Below are positions 46,222 through 57,931 of a stretch of DNA of 64,000 nt, piece by piece. This DNA comes from Variovorax sp. Its GTDB lineage: Bacteria > Pseudomonadota > Gammaproteobacteria > Burkholderiales > Burkholderiaceae_C. The stretch lies in assembly GCA_017744935.1 (NCBI GenBank), contig JAGIAI010000013.1, forward strand, positions 31,626 to 95,625. The letters are read 5' to 3'. Position 1 is the first letter of the stretch. The number at the start of each line of letters is the position of its first letter. Both the position numbers and the translations under genes were made by a program. The notes beneath the pieces were generated by a model, which saw only the letters and a list, made by a program, of their open reading frames with translations, did not search any database and had not been told where the DNA came from.

Positions 46222-47709
46222 TCAGCTCGCCAGCGTCGCCACGATCGCCTGTGCGCAAAGCGTCATCAGGCTACCGGGCAGGATCCCAAGGATCAGGATC
46301 AGTGCGCCGTTGAGGGTAAGCACAGCACGGACGTCCTGAGGCGCCGACACCGTCGTCGCCGTCAGCGGCGCATCGAAGTACATGACCTTGACGACGCGCA
46401 GGTAGTAGAACGCGCCGATCAGCGACATCACCACCGCGAAGACAGCCAACGCGATATGCATCGCCTGACCCGATGCAATCAGCGCCTGGAGCACCGCAAA
46501 CTTGGCGTAGAAACCAACCAGCGGCGGCACGCCGGCCAGCGAGAACATGGCAATCGCCATCACCCCGGCATACAGCGGACTGCGTTGATTCAGGCCGGCC
46601 AGATCGGTGATCTCCTCGCTTTCGAAGCCTTCCCGCGCCAGCAGCAGGATGATCCCGAAACTCGCGAGCGTGGTGAGCACGTAGGTCACGATGTAGAACA
46701 TCGCGGCGCTGTAGGCAAACTGCGCGTTGTACGTATTGCCGTTGACGACGCCGGCCACGAGACCAAGCAGCATGAAGCCCATCTGTGCAATGGTCGAATA
46801 GGCCAGCATCCGCTTGAGGTTCGTCTGCGCGATGGCTGCCAGATTGCCGACCAGCAGCGACGCGATCGCCAGGAGCGTGAGCATCTGCTGCCAATCGATG
46901 GCGAGCGGGAGCAGACCTTCCACCAGCAGACGGATGATGATCGCAAAGGCAGCCAGCTCTGGGGCCGCGCCGATCATCAACGTGATGGCCGTCGGTGCGC
47001 CTTGGTAGACATCCGGTACCCACATGTGGAACGGCGCAGCACCAACCTTGAACGCCAGACCGGCGACGATGAAGACCAGACCGAACACGAGCACCTGGTG
47101 ATTGACCTGGCGGCTCGCAATCGCCTTGAACACCTCGTTGATGTCGAGCGAGCCCGTCGCGCCGTACATCATCGAGAGACCATAGAGGAGGAAGCCGCTG
47201 GCCATCGCGCCGAGGACGAAATACTTCATTGCCGCTTCGCTTGCCACAGCGTTGTCGCGGCGCAGCGCGACCAGCGCATAGCTCGACAGCGTCAACAGCT
47301 CCAGGCCGAGGTACAGGACCAGGAAGTTGCTGCCCGAGATCATCACGAACATGCCCAGCAGGGCCAGCATGCTCATGGTGAACATCTCGCCACCGCGCAG
47401 CATCCCGCGATCGGCTGCGTAGGGCCGGCCGTAGACCAAGGTGACCATCAGCGCCAGGGTTGCGAAGCACTTCAGCCAGTTACCCATCGGGTCGCTCACG
47501 ACCATCCCGCCGAAACCGTAGATGGTCTTGCCGCTGGCGGCGTTGAATCCGGTGAGCACCGCGATCACGGCCAGCGTCAACAGCGTCAGCAGGTAGGTGG
47601 CCGTACGGCGGGGGCTGGTGGTGGACAGATCCACCAGCGCGATGACGCATGCCGCGATGAGCAGCGCCGCCTCTGGGTAGATCGCCATCCAGCTGAGTTT
47701 GTCAATCAT
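46222..47709 (-). CDS. nuoN: NADH-quinone oxidoreductase subunit N
   Basis: 495 residues, about fourteen membrane helices. Antiporter-like proton-pumping subunit of complex I; conserved Lys in the [14 protein letters not shown] region are visible ([12 protein letters not shown]). Last nuo gene. Confidence 0.97.
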   Translation of the reverse strand: MIDKLSWMAIYPEAALLIAACVIALVDLSTTSPRRTATYLLTLLTLAVIAVLTGFNAASGKTIYGFGGMVVSDPMGNWLKCFATLALMVTLVYGRPYAADRGMLRGGEMFTMSMLALLGMFVMISGSNFLVLYLGLELLTLSSYALVALRRDNAVASEAAMKYFVLGAMASGFLLYGLSMMYGATGSLDINEVFKAIASRQVNHQVLVFGLVFIVAGLAFKVGAAPFHMWVPDVYQGAPTAITLMIGAAPELAAFAIIIRLLVEGLLPLAIDWQQMLTLLAIASLLVGNLAAIAQTNLKRMLAYSTIAQMGFMLLGLVAGVVNGNTYNAQFAYSAAMFYIVTYVLTTLASFGIILLLAREGFESEEITDLAGLNQRSPLYAGVMAIAMFSLAGVPPLVGFYAKFAVLQALIASGQAMHIALAVFAVVMSLIGAFYYLRVVKVMYFDAPLTATTVSAPQDVRAVLTLNGALILILGILPGSLMTLCAQAIVATLAS

Positions 47710-47733
47710 CTCGTTCTCTTCTTCAGCTTGGAT

Positions 47734-49209
47734 TTAGGGCAGCTTGGAAACAGCCACGTGGCGCAGCAGTTCGGCGACGGAGGTATTCATCACGTCGGTG
47801 AAGGGCTTGGGATAGATGCCCATCCAGAGCACCGCGATCGCAAGCAATGCCAACATCAGGAATTCGCGCGAGCCGATGTCGCTCAGTTCCTTCACGTGAT
47901 CGTTGCCGGGCGCGCCGAGGTAGACCCGCTTGTACATCCACAGCGTGTAGGCAGCGCCGAAGATCAGGGCGGTCGCAGCGCCGAGGCCGAGCCAGAAGTT
48001 CGACTTGACCGCACCGATGATCACCATCCACTCGCCGACGAAGCCGGCCGTTCCGGGCAGACCGCAATTGGCCATCGCAAACAGCAGCGCGAACGCGGCG
48101 AACTTGGGCATCGTGTTGACCACACCGCCGTAGTCGGCGATCTGGCGCGAATGCACTCGGTCGTACAGCACGCCAATGCAAAGGAACATGGCGCCCGACA
48201 CGAAACCGTGGGAAATCATCTGAACGATGCCGCCCGAAACGCCGAGCTCGTTGAAGATGAAGAAGCCGAGCGTCACGAAGCCCATGTGAGCCACCGACGA
48301 ATACGCAACCAGCTTCTTCATATCCTGTTGCACCAGGGCAACTAGACCGACATAGATCACGGCGATCAGCGACAGCGTGATCATGAACCAGGCCCACTCA
48401 TGCGAGGCATCAGGCGCGATCGGCATCGAGAAACGCAGGAAACCGTAGGCGCCGAGCTTCAGCATGATGGCTGCCAGCACTGCAGAACCGCCGGTCGGCG
48501 CCTCGACGTGCACGTCCGGCAGCCAGGTGTGGACCGGCCACATCGGCACCTTCACTGCGAACGCCGCGAAGAACGCGAAGAACAGGAAAGTCTGCGTGCT
48601 CGCCTCCAAAGGAAGCTTGTGCCACGTCAGGATGTCGAAGCTGCCGCCCGACTTGTTGTACAGGTAGATTAGCGCGACCAGCATCAACAGCGAGCCGAGC
48701 AGCGTATAGATGAAGAACTTGAACGCGGCGTAGATCTTGTTTGGACCGCCCCAGATACCGATGATCAGGTACATCGGGATGAGCGTGGCTTCGAAGAACG
48801 TGTAGAACAGGATCCCGTCGAGCGCGGCAAAGGTGCCGATCATCAATCCGGACAGGATCAGGAACGCACCCATGTACTGGTTGACGCGCTCGGTGATCAC
48901 CTCCCACGCCGAGATCACCACGATGACAGTGATGAACGCCGTCAGCAGCACCAGCCAGAACGAGATCCCGTCCAGGCCAACGTGGTAGTTGACGTTGAAG
49001 CGCTCGATCCAGCTCGTCTTCTCGACGAACTGCATCGCGGCGGTGCCGGTATCGAAGCGTGCGTAGAGCGGCAATGTGACGAGGAAGCTCGCAATCGAAC
49101 CGACAAGAGCGATCCAACGCACCAGCGTCGCCTGACTGTCACGACCGAAGGCCAGTAGCACGGCGCCGACAATGATCGGCATCCAGATGGCAAGGCTCAA
49201 CAGACCCAT
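47734..49209 (-). CDS. nuoM: NADH-quinone oxidoreductase subunit M
   Basis: 491 residues, proton-channel subunit. Conserved E in W-E-V-I-T-E, K-F-F-I-Y-T and F-A-V-K-V-P-M-W-P-V-H-T-W-L-P-D-V-H, the family signature. GGAG ribosome-binding site before ATG 49207-49209. Confidence 0.98.
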   Translation of the reverse strand: MGLLSLAIWMPIIVGAVLLAFGRDSQATLVRWIALVGSIASFLVTLPLYARFDTGTAAMQFVEKTSWIERFNVNYHVGLDGISFWLVLLTAFITVIVVISAWEVITERVNQYMGAFLILSGLMIGTFAALDGILFYTFFEATLIPMYLIIGIWGGPNKIYAAFKFFIYTLLGSLLMLVALIYLYNKSGGSFDILTWHKLPLEASTQTFLFFAFFAAFAVKVPMWPVHTWLPDVHVEAPTGGSAVLAAIMLKLGAYGFLRFSMPIAPDASHEWAWFMITLSLIAVIYVGLVALVQQDMKKLVAYSSVAHMGFVTLGFFIFNELGVSGGIVQMISHGFVSGAMFLCIGVLYDRVHSRQIADYGGVVNTMPKFAAFALLFAMANCGLPGTAGFVGEWMVIIGAVKSNFWLGLGAATALIFGAAYTLWMYKRVYLGAPGNDHVKELSDIGSREFLMLALLAIAVLWMGIYPKPFTDVMNTSVAELLRHVAVSKLP

Positions 49210-49235
49210 TTTTGTTTTTCTCCAGCGAGAGCCGC

Positions 49236-51260
49236 TTACCGTTTAAACCAGACGAAGTACGACATCAGCACGAAGATGCCAAGCAGCATCGCGAATGCGT
49301 AGTGATAGATGTAGCCCGACTGCAGCCAGCGCACGGCACCGGCAACGCGGCCGACCAACTTCCACGAGCCGTTGACGATGGCGCCATCGATGACGCCCTG
49401 GTCGCCGCCCTTCCAGAGACCCGTACCCAGGGCACGTGTCGCGCGGGCAATGACGTTCTCGTTGAACCAGTCCATGTAGTACTTGTTGTCGAGCAGGCGA
49501 TAGATCGGACCGCAAGCACGCTTGATCGCCGCCGGCAGTGCCGGGTTGACGAGATACATGTACCAGGACAGCACGACGCCTGCGAGCGCGAGCCAGAACG
49601 GCGCAGCGGTCAAGCCGTGGAGTGCCATCGCCAGCGGGCCATGGAACGCCTCGGACAGTTCCTTCATCGCCTCGTGCTTGGTCTCGTCGATGAAGATCGC
49701 GCCACTGAAGAAGTCGCCATACAGCATCGGCTGGATCGTCATGAAACCGATGACGACCGATGGGATCGCCAGCAACACCAGCGGCAGCCACACCACCCAC
49801 GGGGATTCGTGCGGACCATGATGATCGTCGTGGCCATGGTGATCGTCGTGCGCATCATGGTGCGCATCCGGATTCTGGTCGTAGCGCTCCTCGCCATGGA
49901 ACACCAGGAAGTACATCCGGAACGAATAGAAGGCCGTCACGAACACACCGGCGAGCACCGCGAAATAGGCGAAGCCGGAGCCCCAGAGGTGGCTTTCGTG
50001 CACCGCCTCGATGATCGTGTCCTTGGAGTAGAAACCCGAGAAGAGCGGCGTGCCGATCAGCGCAAGCGAGCCGACGAGCGACGTGATCCAGGTGATCGGC
50101 ATGTACTTCCGCAACCCGCCCATCCAGCGGATGTCCTGGTTGTGGTGCATCCCGATGATCACCGAGCCGGCCCCGAGGAACAGCAGCGCCTTGAAGAAGG
50201 CGTGCGTCATCAGATGGAACACCGCAGCCGAGTACGCCGACGCGCCGAGCGCCACGGTCATGTAGCCGAGCTGCGAAAGCGTCGAGTAGGCCACGACACG
50301 CTTGATGTCGTTCTGGATGATGCCCAGGAAGCCCATGAAGAGTGCCGTGATCGCGCCAATCACCAGAACGAAGCTCAACGCCGTGTCACTGAGTTCGAAC
50401 AGCGGCGACATGCGGGCCACCATGAAGATGCCGGCTGTCACCATCGTTGCCGCGTGAATCAGCGCGGAGATCGGCGTCGGGCCTTCCATCGAGTCCGGCA
50501 GCCAGACGTGCAGCGGGAATTGCGCGCTCTTGCCCATCGCACCGATGAACAGACAGATGCAGACCACCGTGATGAGCATCCACTCGGTACCCGGGAAAGT
50601 GATCTTCGCCAGTTCGTCGGCCTTCGCAAAGGCTTCGCCGTAGTTCAGCGTACCCGCGTACGCGGCGATCAGGCCAATGCCGAGAATGAAGCCGAAGTCA
50701 CCCACGCGGTTGACCAGGAAGGCCTTCAGGTTCGCGAAGATCGCGGTCGGCCTGTTGAACCAGAAACCGATCAGCAGGTAAGACACAAGGCCCACTGCTT
50801 CCCAGCCGAAGAACAGTTGGAGCATGTTGTTGCTCATCACGAGCATCAACATCGAGAAGGTGAACAGCGAGATGTACGAGAAGAAGCGGTTGTACCCGTC
50901 GTCATCCGACATGTAGCCGATGGTGTAGATGTGAACCATCAGCGACACGAAAGTCACGACACACATCATCATGGCCGTGAGGCCGTCGATGAGGAAGCCG
51001 ATTTCCATCTTGAGGCCGCCGACCGTCATCCACTCGTAGATGGTCTCGTTGAAGTGGGCACCGTCGACGACCACGCTCTTGAGCGTCATGGCCGAGATGA
51101 TGAAGGCCACGAGCACGCCGAGGATGGTCAGCGAATGCGTGATCCGACGGCCCAGGTGGTCGCCGCCGAACTTCGTGCCGAACAGGCCCGCGAGGACAGC
51201 GCCGATGAGGGGAGCCAGCGGTACAGCCAGCAGCGAGGATGCAGAAAGTGTTGCGCTCAT
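49236..51260 (-). CDS. nuoL: NADH-quinone oxidoreductase subunit L
   Basis: 674 residues from ATG 51258-51260, which has AAGGA at good spacing; an open frame extends upstream through nuoK but is not used. Distal proton-channel subunit with the long lateral helix at the C terminus. W-E-A-V-G-L-V-S-Y-L-L-I-G-F-W and S-A-Q-F-P-L-H-V-W-L-P-D-S-M-E-G-P-T are present. A His/Asp-rich loop lies at about 460-480. Confidence 0.97.
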   Translation of the reverse strand: MSATLSASSLLAVPLAPLIGAVLAGLFGTKFGGDHLGRRITHSLTILGVLVAFIISAMTLKSVVVDGAHFNETIYEWMTVGGLKMEIGFLIDGLTAMMMCVVTFVSLMVHIYTIGYMSDDDGYNRFFSYISLFTFSMLMLVMSNNMLQLFFGWEAVGLVSYLLIGFWFNRPTAIFANLKAFLVNRVGDFGFILGIGLIAAYAGTLNYGEAFAKADELAKITFPGTEWMLITVVCICLFIGAMGKSAQFPLHVWLPDSMEGPTPISALIHAATMVTAGIFMVARMSPLFELSDTALSFVLVIGAITALFMGFLGIIQNDIKRVVAYSTLSQLGYMTVALGASAYSAAVFHLMTHAFFKALLFLGAGSVIIGMHHNQDIRWMGGLRKYMPITWITSLVGSLALIGTPLFSGFYSKDTIIEAVHESHLWGSGFAYFAVLAGVFVTAFYSFRMYFLVFHGEERYDQNPDAHHDAHDDHHGHDDHHGPHESPWVVWLPLVLLAIPSVVIGFMTIQPMLYGDFFSGAIFIDETKHEAMKELSEAFHGPLAMALHGLTAAPFWLALAGVVLSWYMYLVNPALPAAIKRACGPIYRLLDNKYYMDWFNENVIARATRALGTGLWKGGDQGVIDGAIVNGSWKLVGRVAGAVRWLQSGYIYHYAFAMLLGIFVLMSYFVWFKR

Positions 51261-51268
51261 GATGATCC

Positions 51269-51577
51269 TTAACCCTTGAGCGCGTTGAGTTCGTCGACGT
51301 TGATGTTCGACCTGTTGCGGAACAGGAGGACAAGCAGCGCCAGACCGATCGCCGATTCGGCCGCTGCGACCGTCAGGATGAAGAACACGAAGATCTGGCC
51401 GTGCATGTCGCCAAGGAAATACGAGAAGGCGACGAAGTTCATGTTGACGGCCAGGAGCATGAGCTCGATGCACATCAGCAGAACGATGAGGTTTTTCCGG
51501 TTAAGGAAGATGCCGATCACGGAAAGCGCGAACAGCATCGCGCCCAGCGAGAGGAAGTGTCCGAGCGTGAGCGTCAT
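51269..51577 (-). CDS. nuoK: NADH-quinone oxidoreductase subunit K
   Basis: 102 residues, three helices. The two membrane glutamates needed for pumping are seen in M-C-I-E-L-M and A-A-A-E-S-A-I-G. The start overlaps the nuoJ stop (ATGA). Confidence 0.97.
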   Translation of the reverse strand: MTLTLGHFLSLGAMLFALSVIGIFLNRKNLIVLLMCIELMLLAVNMNFVAFSYFLGDMHGQIFVFFILTVAAAESAIGLALLVLLFRNRSNINVDELNALKG

Positions 51578-52221
51578 GCCTTGGTCTCCGCAGGTGCCGC
51601 TTGTTCTTCGGCAACAGGTTGCGCCGCGCGAGTGGCTGGCATCTGCACGATGCGAACGCGGTCGCGTGCCTTCACCCGGACCTGGTCGGACGGGTTGACG
51701 TACTTGCTGTCCTTACGGGTACGCAGGGTGAGCGCGATCGCCGCAACGATGGCAACGAGCAGAATCACCGCCGCAATCTCGAGCGGGTACAGGTAGTCGG
51801 TATAGAGGAGTTTGCCGAGCTCGAGCGTGTTCGACGTGTCGGGGCCGGTCGCAAGCGGGTTTTTCGGCGCAGCGAGGCGGAAGCCGCCCATGAGGACCGC
51901 GGCCATTTCAAGAGCGATGAGCGCACCGACGCCTGCAGCGAGCGGGAAGTGTCGCCAGAAACCCTCTCGAAGACTGTCGACGTTGATGTCCAGCATCATC
52001 ACGACGAACAGGAACAGCACCATCACCGCGCCGACGTAGACGAGCACGAGCGAGATCGCCAGAAACTCGGCGCGCAGCAGCAGCCAAATTGCCGAAGCCT
52101 GGAAGAAGGCCAGCACGAGATAGAGCGCGGCATACACGGGGTTGCGCGCGGTGATCACGCGGAAGGCTGCAAACAGCAGCACCGCGGAAAACAGATAGAA
52201 CAGACCGGTCTTGACGTCCAT
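51574..52221 (-). CDS. nuoJ: NADH-quinone oxidoreductase subunit J
   Basis: 215 residues, five helices, with the [16 protein letters not shown] pi-bulge helix typical of NuoJ. The C-terminal tail is hydrophilic and Ala/Glu-rich. Confidence 0.96.
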   Translation of the reverse strand: MDVKTGLFYLFSAVLLFAAFRVITARNPVYAALYLVLAFFQASAIWLLLRAEFLAISLVLVYVGAVMVLFLFVVMMLDINVDSLREGFWRHFPLAAGVGALIALEMAAVLMGGFRLAAPKNPLATGPDTSNTLELGKLLYTDYLYPLEIAAVILLVAIVAAIALTLRTRKDSKYVNPSDQVRVKARDRVRIVQMPATRAAQPVAEEQAAPAETKA

Positions 52222-52256
52222 GGGTCGAATTCGTTGCGAGGTTCGGGCCAGACCGC

Positions 52257-52799
52257 TTAGCGGTACTTGGCGTCTGCTGCCTTGTTGGCAGCGATTTCTT
52301 TTTCGTAGCGGTCGCCCACCGCAAGGAGCATGTCCTTGGTGAAGTACAGGTCGCCGCGCTTTTCCCCGTGGTATTCGAAGATGTGGGTTTCCACGATCGA
52401 GTCGACCGGGCAGCTCTCCTCACAGAATCCGCAGAAGATGCATTTGGTCAAATCGATGTCGTAGCGCGTGGTGCGACGGGAGCCGTCGTCACGCACGTCG
52501 GATTCGATCGTGATCGCCAGGGCTGGACAGACGGCTTCACACAGCTTGCAGGCGATGCACCGCTCTTCGCCGTTCTCATACCGGCGAAGCGCATGAAGAC
52601 CGCGGAAGCGCGGCGAAAGCGGCGTCTTCTCTTCCGGAAACTGGACGGTGATCTTCCGGCTGAAAGCGTACTTGCCAGTGATAGCCAGGCCCTTGAACAG
52701 TTCGAACAGCATGAAGCTGCGCAGAAAGTCCTTGAGCGAAAACGGCTGGGCCGTATTCGATGGTGAGCGCGCAAGCGCGCTGGTGGTTTGCGCAGACAT
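52257..52799 (-). CDS. nuoI: NADH-quinone oxidoreductase subunit I
   Basis: 180 residues from ATG 52797-52799. Two 4Fe-4S motifs, [12 protein letters not shown] and [12 protein letters not shown], carry clusters N6a and N6b. The N-terminal 20 residues are a Ser/Thr-rich extension. Confidence 0.97.
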   Translation of the reverse strand: MSAQTTSALARSPSNTAQPFSLKDFLRSFMLFELFKGLAITGKYAFSRKITVQFPEEKTPLSPRFRGLHALRRYENGEERCIACKLCEAVCPALAITIESDVRDDGSRRTTRYDIDLTKCIFCGFCEESCPVDSIVETHIFEYHGEKRGDLYFTKDMLLAVGDRYEKEIAANKAADAKYR

Positions 52800-52804
52800 G
52801 GCGA

Positions 52805-53881
52805 TTACTTCCAGATGTTGAACGGGGTCTGCATCCACGCGCCGACCACGACCAGCCACACCAGCGTGACCGGAATGAAGATCTTCCAGCCCAGACGCAT
52901 GATCTGGTCATAGCGGAAGCGCGGGAAAGTCGAGCGGACCCACAGGAACATGGTGACCACGCAGAAGGTCTTGATGCCCAACCAGATCCAGCCCGGGATG
53001 AACGAGAGGAACTCGAACGGAGGCAGCCAGCCGCCCAGGAACAGGATCACGCAGAGGATCGAAACCAGCCACATGTTGGCGTACTCGGCCAGGAAGAACA
53101 TGGCGAAGCTCATGCCCGAGTACTCGATCATGTGGCCCGCGACAATCTCGGATTCGCCTTCGACGACGTCGAAGGGATGGCGGTTGGTTTCAGCCAGACC
53201 GGAGATGAAGTACACGAGGAAGATGGGCAGCAACGGCAGCCAGTTCCACGACAGGAAGCCGACGCCCATCGAAGCGAAGTGGCCCTTGCCCTGCCCCATC
53301 ACGATGTCGGTCATGTTGAGGCTGGCCGAAACCATGAGCACCACCACGAAGCAGAAGCCCATCGCGATTTCATAGCTGACCATCTGGGCGGACGCACGCA
53401 ATGCGCCGAGGAAGGCGTACTTCGAGTTCGATGCCCATCCCGCGATGATCACGCCATAGACCTCAAGCGAGGTGATGGCCATGACGAAAAGCAGGCCGGC
53501 ATTGATGTTGGCCAGCGCAACTTCCGGGCCGAACGGGATCACGGCCCAGGCGGCCAGCGCCGGCATGATCGTCATGATCGGACCGAGCAGGAAAAGGCCC
53601 TTGTTCGCGACGGTAGGAAGGATGATTTCCTTCGTCAGCAGCTTGAGCGCGTCAGCGATAGGCTGGAGTAGACCCAGTGGTCCGATCCGGTTGGGGCCGA
53701 TGCGGATCTGCGTGAAACCAATGGCCTTGCGTTCCCAAAGCGTCAGGTAGGCGACCGCCCCCATCAGCGGCGCGACGACAACGACGATCTTGATGAGCGT
53801 CCAGATGATGGGCCAGATGATGCCCGTCCACCAACCAGCGGACACGAGGCCGGCCCCGAAGCCGTGCAGTGCGTCGATCAT
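52805..53881 (-). CDS. nuoH: NADH-quinone oxidoreductase subunit H
   Basis: 358 residues, eight or nine helices; quinone-site subunit. [11 protein letters not shown] and [18 protein letters not shown] are the conserved quinone-chamber loops. Start overlaps the nuoG stop. Confidence 0.98.
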   Translation of the reverse strand: MIDALHGFGAGLVSAGWWTGIIWPIIWTLIKIVVVVAPLMGAVAYLTLWERKAIGFTQIRIGPNRIGPLGLLQPIADALKLLTKEIILPTVANKGLFLLGPIMTIMPALAAWAVIPFGPEVALANINAGLLFVMAITSLEVYGVIIAGWASNSKYAFLGALRASAQMVSYEIAMGFCFVVVLMVSASLNMTDIVMGQGKGHFASMGVGFLSWNWLPLLPIFLVYFISGLAETNRHPFDVVEGESEIVAGHMIEYSGMSFAMFFLAEYANMWLVSILCVILFLGGWLPPFEFLSFIPGWIWLGIKTFCVVTMFLWVRSTFPRFRYDQIMRLGWKIFIPVTLVWLVVVGAWMQTPFNIWK

Positions 53882-56028
53882 GCGAGCACCTCCTCTGCCT
53901 CGGCAGCCTGCGCAAGACGAGCGTCGGCTGTCAGCTGAAGCGAAGGCGCGCGACGAACGATTGAATCGAGTTGGTAGATGCTGGCCACCGCCGGCGCAGC
54001 TTGCGTCGCAGTACTTGCAGCCAGTTGCACCGACGTCGCGTTGCTCAGCTTACTCGCCACCGCCTCCGTGGAGGCGCCGATGTCGGCAAGGACATCCGCC
54101 GAAGATTCGAACCCGAAGCCAGACAAGCCCAGCAGATTGGCCAGGACGCGCAACACCTTCCACGCCGGGCGGGCCTCACCCACGGGCTTGACGACCGCGT
54201 GGAAGCTCTGAACCCGTCCTTCGGCATTCACGAAGGTTCCCGCCGTTTCGGTAAAGGGAGCGATCGGCAGCAGCACGTCGCTGAATTCGAGGTTGGCCTT
54301 GAACGGGCTCAGCGTCACGACCATCTGAGCGTGAGCAAGACCTTCAACCGCGGACTCTCCGGCAGCCGAATCGAACACCGGCTCGTTATTGAGCAGCAGC
54401 GCGGCCTTGAGGCCCCCAGCCAGCATCTGGCCCGCATTCTGTCCGCCGGACTTTGGCAATGCTCCCACGACTTGCGCACCGACCGTGTTGGCGGCCTCGG
54501 TCAGGAATCCAACACTTGCGCCGGTCTGCGCGCCAATCCAGTTGGCCAGCAGGAGCAAGGTGCTTGCTTGCGAGTGATGGGCAACCGCATTGCCGAGCAG
54601 GATGGCTTTGCGTTCACCATCGAGCAGAGAGGCAGCAACCGCCTTGGCCGCATCACTCGGAGAGCCATTGGCCGCGACAGGGGCGCTAGCACCGTTGCTT
54701 TCGCCGATTGCAGAAGCAATCTGCGAAAGCACGTCGACCCAGCCGTCGGCCGCCACGCGAATCGCATTCGCAACCGGCATCGCCCATGCATCGTCGTCGG
54801 CAAAAAGTGCCTGCGAGGTCACCGCGTTCAGCACGCCGCCCTTCCGAACGGACTGTCGGATCCGCTGAGCAAACAGCGGGTGATCCTTGCGAAGATTCGT
54901 GCCGATCACGAGTGCACGCTGCAACTGCGACAGCGAGGCGACCGACGTTCCGAGCCAACGAACGCCTTCGACTGGCGCGAATTCGGCGTTGCGCAGACGG
55001 TAGTCGATGTTGTCGCTGCCCAGACCATTCGTGAGCAGCTTGGCCAGATGCAGTTCCTCGAGCGTGCTGTGCGGGCTAACCAGCGTGCCAATGCTCTGCG
55101 CGCCGTGATCTGCCTTGATCTGCTTGAGACCATTGGCAACGTATTCCAGCGCCGTCTGCCAATCCACCTGCTGCCACTGACCGCCCTGCTTGAGCATCGG
55201 CTGCGTCAGGCGCTCGGGGCCGTTCAAAGCCTCATACGAAAAACGATCGCGGTCGGCGATCCAGCACTCGTTCACGTCTTCGTTTTCGAGCGGAACGACC
55301 CGCATCACGCGGTTGTTCTTGACCTGAACGATGAGGTTGGCACCCGTTGAGTCGTGCGGGCTCACCGATTTGCGGCGCGACAGCTCCCAAGTGCGGGCGC
55401 TGTAGCGGAAGGGCTTGCTCGTGAGCGCGCCCACCGGGCAAATATCAATCATGTTGCCCGAGAGCTCCGAATCCACCGAGTCACCAAGGAATGTCTCGAT
55501 TTCGGAATGCTCGCCGCGATTCGACATGCCGAGTTCCATCACGCCGGCCACTTCCTGGCCAAAACGGACACAGCGCGTGCAGTGGATGCAGCGGCTCATT
55601 TCTTCCATGCTGATCAGTGGACCAACATCCTTATGGAAGACGACACGCTTCTCTTCTTCGTAGCGGGAAGAAGAACCGCCGTAACCAACGGCGAGATCCT
55701 GGAGCTGGCATTCGCCGCCCTGATCACAGATCGGGCAATCCAGAGGATGGTTGATCAGCAGGAACTCCATCACCGACTGCTGGGCCTTGATCGCCTTGTC
55801 GCTCTTGGTGCGGACGATCATGCCCTGCGTCACCGGCGTGGCACAGGCCGGCATCGGCTTCGGCGCCTTCTCGACGTCGACAAGGCACATCCGGCAGTTG
55901 GCCGCGATGCTGAGTTTCTTGTGATAGCAGAAGTGCGGGATGTAGGTGCCCGCCTTTTCGGCCGCATGCATGACCATGCTGCCTTCGGTCACTTCGACCT
56001 TCTTCCCGTCAAGTTCGATTTCAACCAT
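53878..56028 (-). CDS. nuoG: NADH-quinone oxidoreductase subunit G
   Basis: 716 residues. The N-terminal domain has the 2Fe-2S set (C-Y-H-K-K and C-R-M-C), the His-coordinated cluster motif [10 protein letters not shown] and the 4Fe-4S set C-I-H-C-T-R-C. The N7 motif (C-x2-C-x3-C) found in the E. coli and Thermus proteins is absent, as in mitochondrial NDUFS1. The C-terminal molybdopterin-type domain is degenerate. Confidence 0.96.
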   Translation of the reverse strand: MVEIELDGKKVEVTEGSMVMHAAEKAGTYIPHFCYHKKLSIAANCRMCLVDVEKAPKPMPACATPVTQGMIVRTKSDKAIKAQQSVMEFLLINHPLDCPICDQGGECQLQDLAVGYGGSSSRYEEEKRVVFHKDVGPLISMEEMSRCIHCTRCVRFGQEVAGVMELGMSNRGEHSEIETFLGDSVDSELSGNMIDICPVGALTSKPFRYSARTWELSRRKSVSPHDSTGANLIVQVKNNRVMRVVPLENEDVNECWIADRDRFSYEALNGPERLTQPMLKQGGQWQQVDWQTALEYVANGLKQIKADHGAQSIGTLVSPHSTLEELHLAKLLTNGLGSDNIDYRLRNAEFAPVEGVRWLGTSVASLSQLQRALVIGTNLRKDHPLFAQRIRQSVRKGGVLNAVTSQALFADDDAWAMPVANAIRVAADGWVDVLSQIASAIGESNGASAPVAANGSPSDAAKAVAASLLDGERKAILLGNAVAHHSQASTLLLLANWIGAQTGASVGFLTEAANTVGAQVVGALPKSGGQNAGQMLAGGLKAALLLNNEPVFDSAAGESAVEGLAHAQMVVTLSPFKANLEFSDVLLPIAPFTETAGTFVNAEGRVQSFHAVVKPVGEARPAWKVLRVLANLLGLSGFGFESSADVLADIGASTEAVASKLSNATSVQLAASTATQAAPAVASIYQLDSIVRRAPSLQLTADARLAQAAEAEEVLA

Positions 56029-56052
56029 ATGTGTTGTGTTCTTCTTGCGCTT

Positions 56053-57396
56053 TCAGGCCTTGGCGGGAGCCTTCGGGACGTAGCCCGGAACCAGGGCTTC
56101 GAACTCGTGGCGGAAGTGTTTGATCATGGCCCGCACCGGCATGGCCGCTGCATCGCCCAACGCGCAGATGGTGCGACCCTGGATGTTGTCGGCGACCGAA
56201 TTGAGCAGATCCATGTCAGTGGGCTTACCGCGCCCGTTGTGGATGCGATCCACCACGCGCCAAAGCCAGCCGGTACCTTCGCGGCAAGGCGTGCACTGGC
56301 CGCAGGATTCATGCATGTAGAAGTACGACAGGCGCTTGAGCGACTCGACCATCGAGCGGCTGCCGTCCATCACGATGACCGCGCCGGAACCGAGCATCGA
56401 ACCCGCCTTGGCGATCGAGTCGTAGTCCATGGTGCATTCCATCATGATGGAAGCGGGCAGGACAGGCGCCGAAGATCCACCCGGGATCACCGCCTTGAGT
56501 TGGCGGCCCTTGCGGACACCGCCCGCCAGTTCGAGCAGCTTGGAGAACGGCGTGCCCATCGGCACTTCGTAGTTGCCCGGCAGTTCGACGTCGCCACTGA
56601 CCGAGAAGATCTTTGTGCCGCCGTTGTTCGGCTTGCCGCATTCGAGGTATGCCGGGCCACCGTTGTTGATGATCCAGGGCACCGCCGCGAACGTCTCGGT
56701 GTTGTTGATCGTCGTGGGCTTGCCGTAGAGGCCGAAGCTCGCCGGGAACGGCGGCTTGAAGCGCGGCTGGCCCTTCTTGCCTTCGAGAGACTCCAGCAGT
56801 GCGGTTTCTTCACCGCAGATGTAGGCACCAAAGCCATGTGCAGCATGCAACTGGAAGTTGTAGGTGCTACCCATGATCGCGTCGCCGAGATAACCGGCAG
56901 CGCGGGCCTCCTCCAGTGCTTCCTCGAAACGCTCGTAGGTCTGGAAGATTTCGCCGTGGATGTAGTTGTAGCCGACGCTGATACCCATCGCATACGCAGC
57001 AATGGCCATGCCCTCGATCACGATGTGCGGGTTGAATTGAAGGATGTCCCGATCCTTGCACGTACCCGGCTCACCCTCGTCGGAATTGCAGACAAGGTAC
57101 TTCTGGCCCGGGAACTGCCGGGGCATGAAGCTCCACTTGAGGCCGGTCGGGAAACCGGCGCCGCCGCGACCGCGAAGACCGGACGCCTTGACTTCGGCAA
57201 TTACCTGATCGGGCGTGAGGCCCTCGGTCAGGATCTTGCGCAGCGCCTTGTAGCCGCCGCGCGCCTCGTAGTCGGCCAGACGCCAGTTCGTGCCGTTCAG
57301 GCCCGCGTAGATCTGGGGCGAAATGTGGCGATCATGAAAGCAGGTCTGAACACCGGTCGCTTGGAATTGCGACAGCACTTGTTCGGGCGACATCAT
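56053..57396 (-). CDS. nuoF: NADH-quinone oxidoreductase subunit F
   Basis: 447 residues. NADH and FMN site: [13 protein letters not shown]; cluster N3: [12 protein letters not shown]. Two ATGs in a row (57396 and 57393); GGGAG precedes them and the first overlaps the nuoE stop. Confidence 0.97.
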   Translation of the reverse strand: MMSPEQVLSQFQATGVQTCFHDRHISPQIYAGLNGTNWRLADYEARGGYKALRKILTEGLTPDQVIAEVKASGLRGRGGAGFPTGLKWSFMPRQFPGQKYLVCNSDEGEPGTCKDRDILQFNPHIVIEGMAIAAYAMGISVGYNYIHGEIFQTYERFEEALEEARAAGYLGDAIMGSTYNFQLHAAHGFGAYICGEETALLESLEGKKGQPRFKPPFPASFGLYGKPTTINNTETFAAVPWIINNGGPAYLECGKPNNGGTKIFSVSGDVELPGNYEVPMGTPFSKLLELAGGVRKGRQLKAVIPGGSSAPVLPASIMMECTMDYDSIAKAGSMLGSGAVIVMDGSRSMVESLKRLSYFYMHESCGQCTPCREGTGWLWRVVDRIHNGRGKPTDMDLLNSVADNIQGRTICALGDAAAMPVRAMIKHFRHEFEALVPGYVPKAPAKA

Positions 57397-57923
57397 TGCG
57401 CTCCCTTCGGCGTCGAATCGCGCAGGCCATCGATGAGCTGATCGAGCTTCTCGTTGCTCATGAAGCTGCACATCGTGCGGTCATTGACCAGCATCACGGG
57501 CGAATCGGCGCAGGCGCCGAGGCATTCACTCTGTTGCAGCGTGAACAAGCCATCGGCCGTGGTCTCGCCCATCTGGATGCCGAGCTTCTTCTCAAGATGT
57601 GCGAGCGCCACCGCCCCGTCGCGGAGCTGGCACGGCAGGTTGGTGCAGACGTTGAGCTTGAACTTGCCCACCGGCCGCTGGTTATACATGTTGTAGAACG
57701 TGGTGACCTCATGGACCGCGATCGGAGCCATGCCGAGGTAGTCCGCGATCTCGCGCTCACGCAGCTCGCTGATGTAGCCCTCCTCCTGCTGCACGATGCC
57801 GAGGCAGGCCATCACGGCCGACTGCTTGCCGGCTGGCGGGTACTTTGCGACCTCGCGTGCAAAACGAGCAAGCGTCGCCTCGGGCAGCGGCGCCTGTTCT
57901 CGGTGAGTGGTGTCGGAAGTCAT
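57393..57923 (-). CDS. nuoE: NADH-quinone oxidoreductase subunit E
   Basis: 176 residues, thioredoxin-like 2Fe-2S protein (cluster N1a). Ligands are in C-T-N-L-P-C and E-C-L-G-A-C. Overlaps nuoF by four bases. Confidence 0.97.
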   Translation of the reverse strand: MTSDTTHREQAPLPEATLARFAREVAKYPPAGKQSAVMACLGIVQQEEGYISELREREIADYLGMAPIAVHEVTTFYNMYNQRPVGKFKLNVCTNLPCQLRDGAVALAHLEKKLGIQMGETTADGLFTLQQSECLGACADSPVMLVNDRTMCSFMSNEKLDQLIDGLRDSTPKGAQ

Positions 57924-57931
57924 GGGTTCGC

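Noticed and set aside
46204..51272. Very long plus-strand open frames opposite nuoL, nuoM and nuoN
   Set aside because: Their translations are His/Arg/Glu/Gln-rich, the mirror of hydrophobic membrane-protein codons, and show no family. Not genes.
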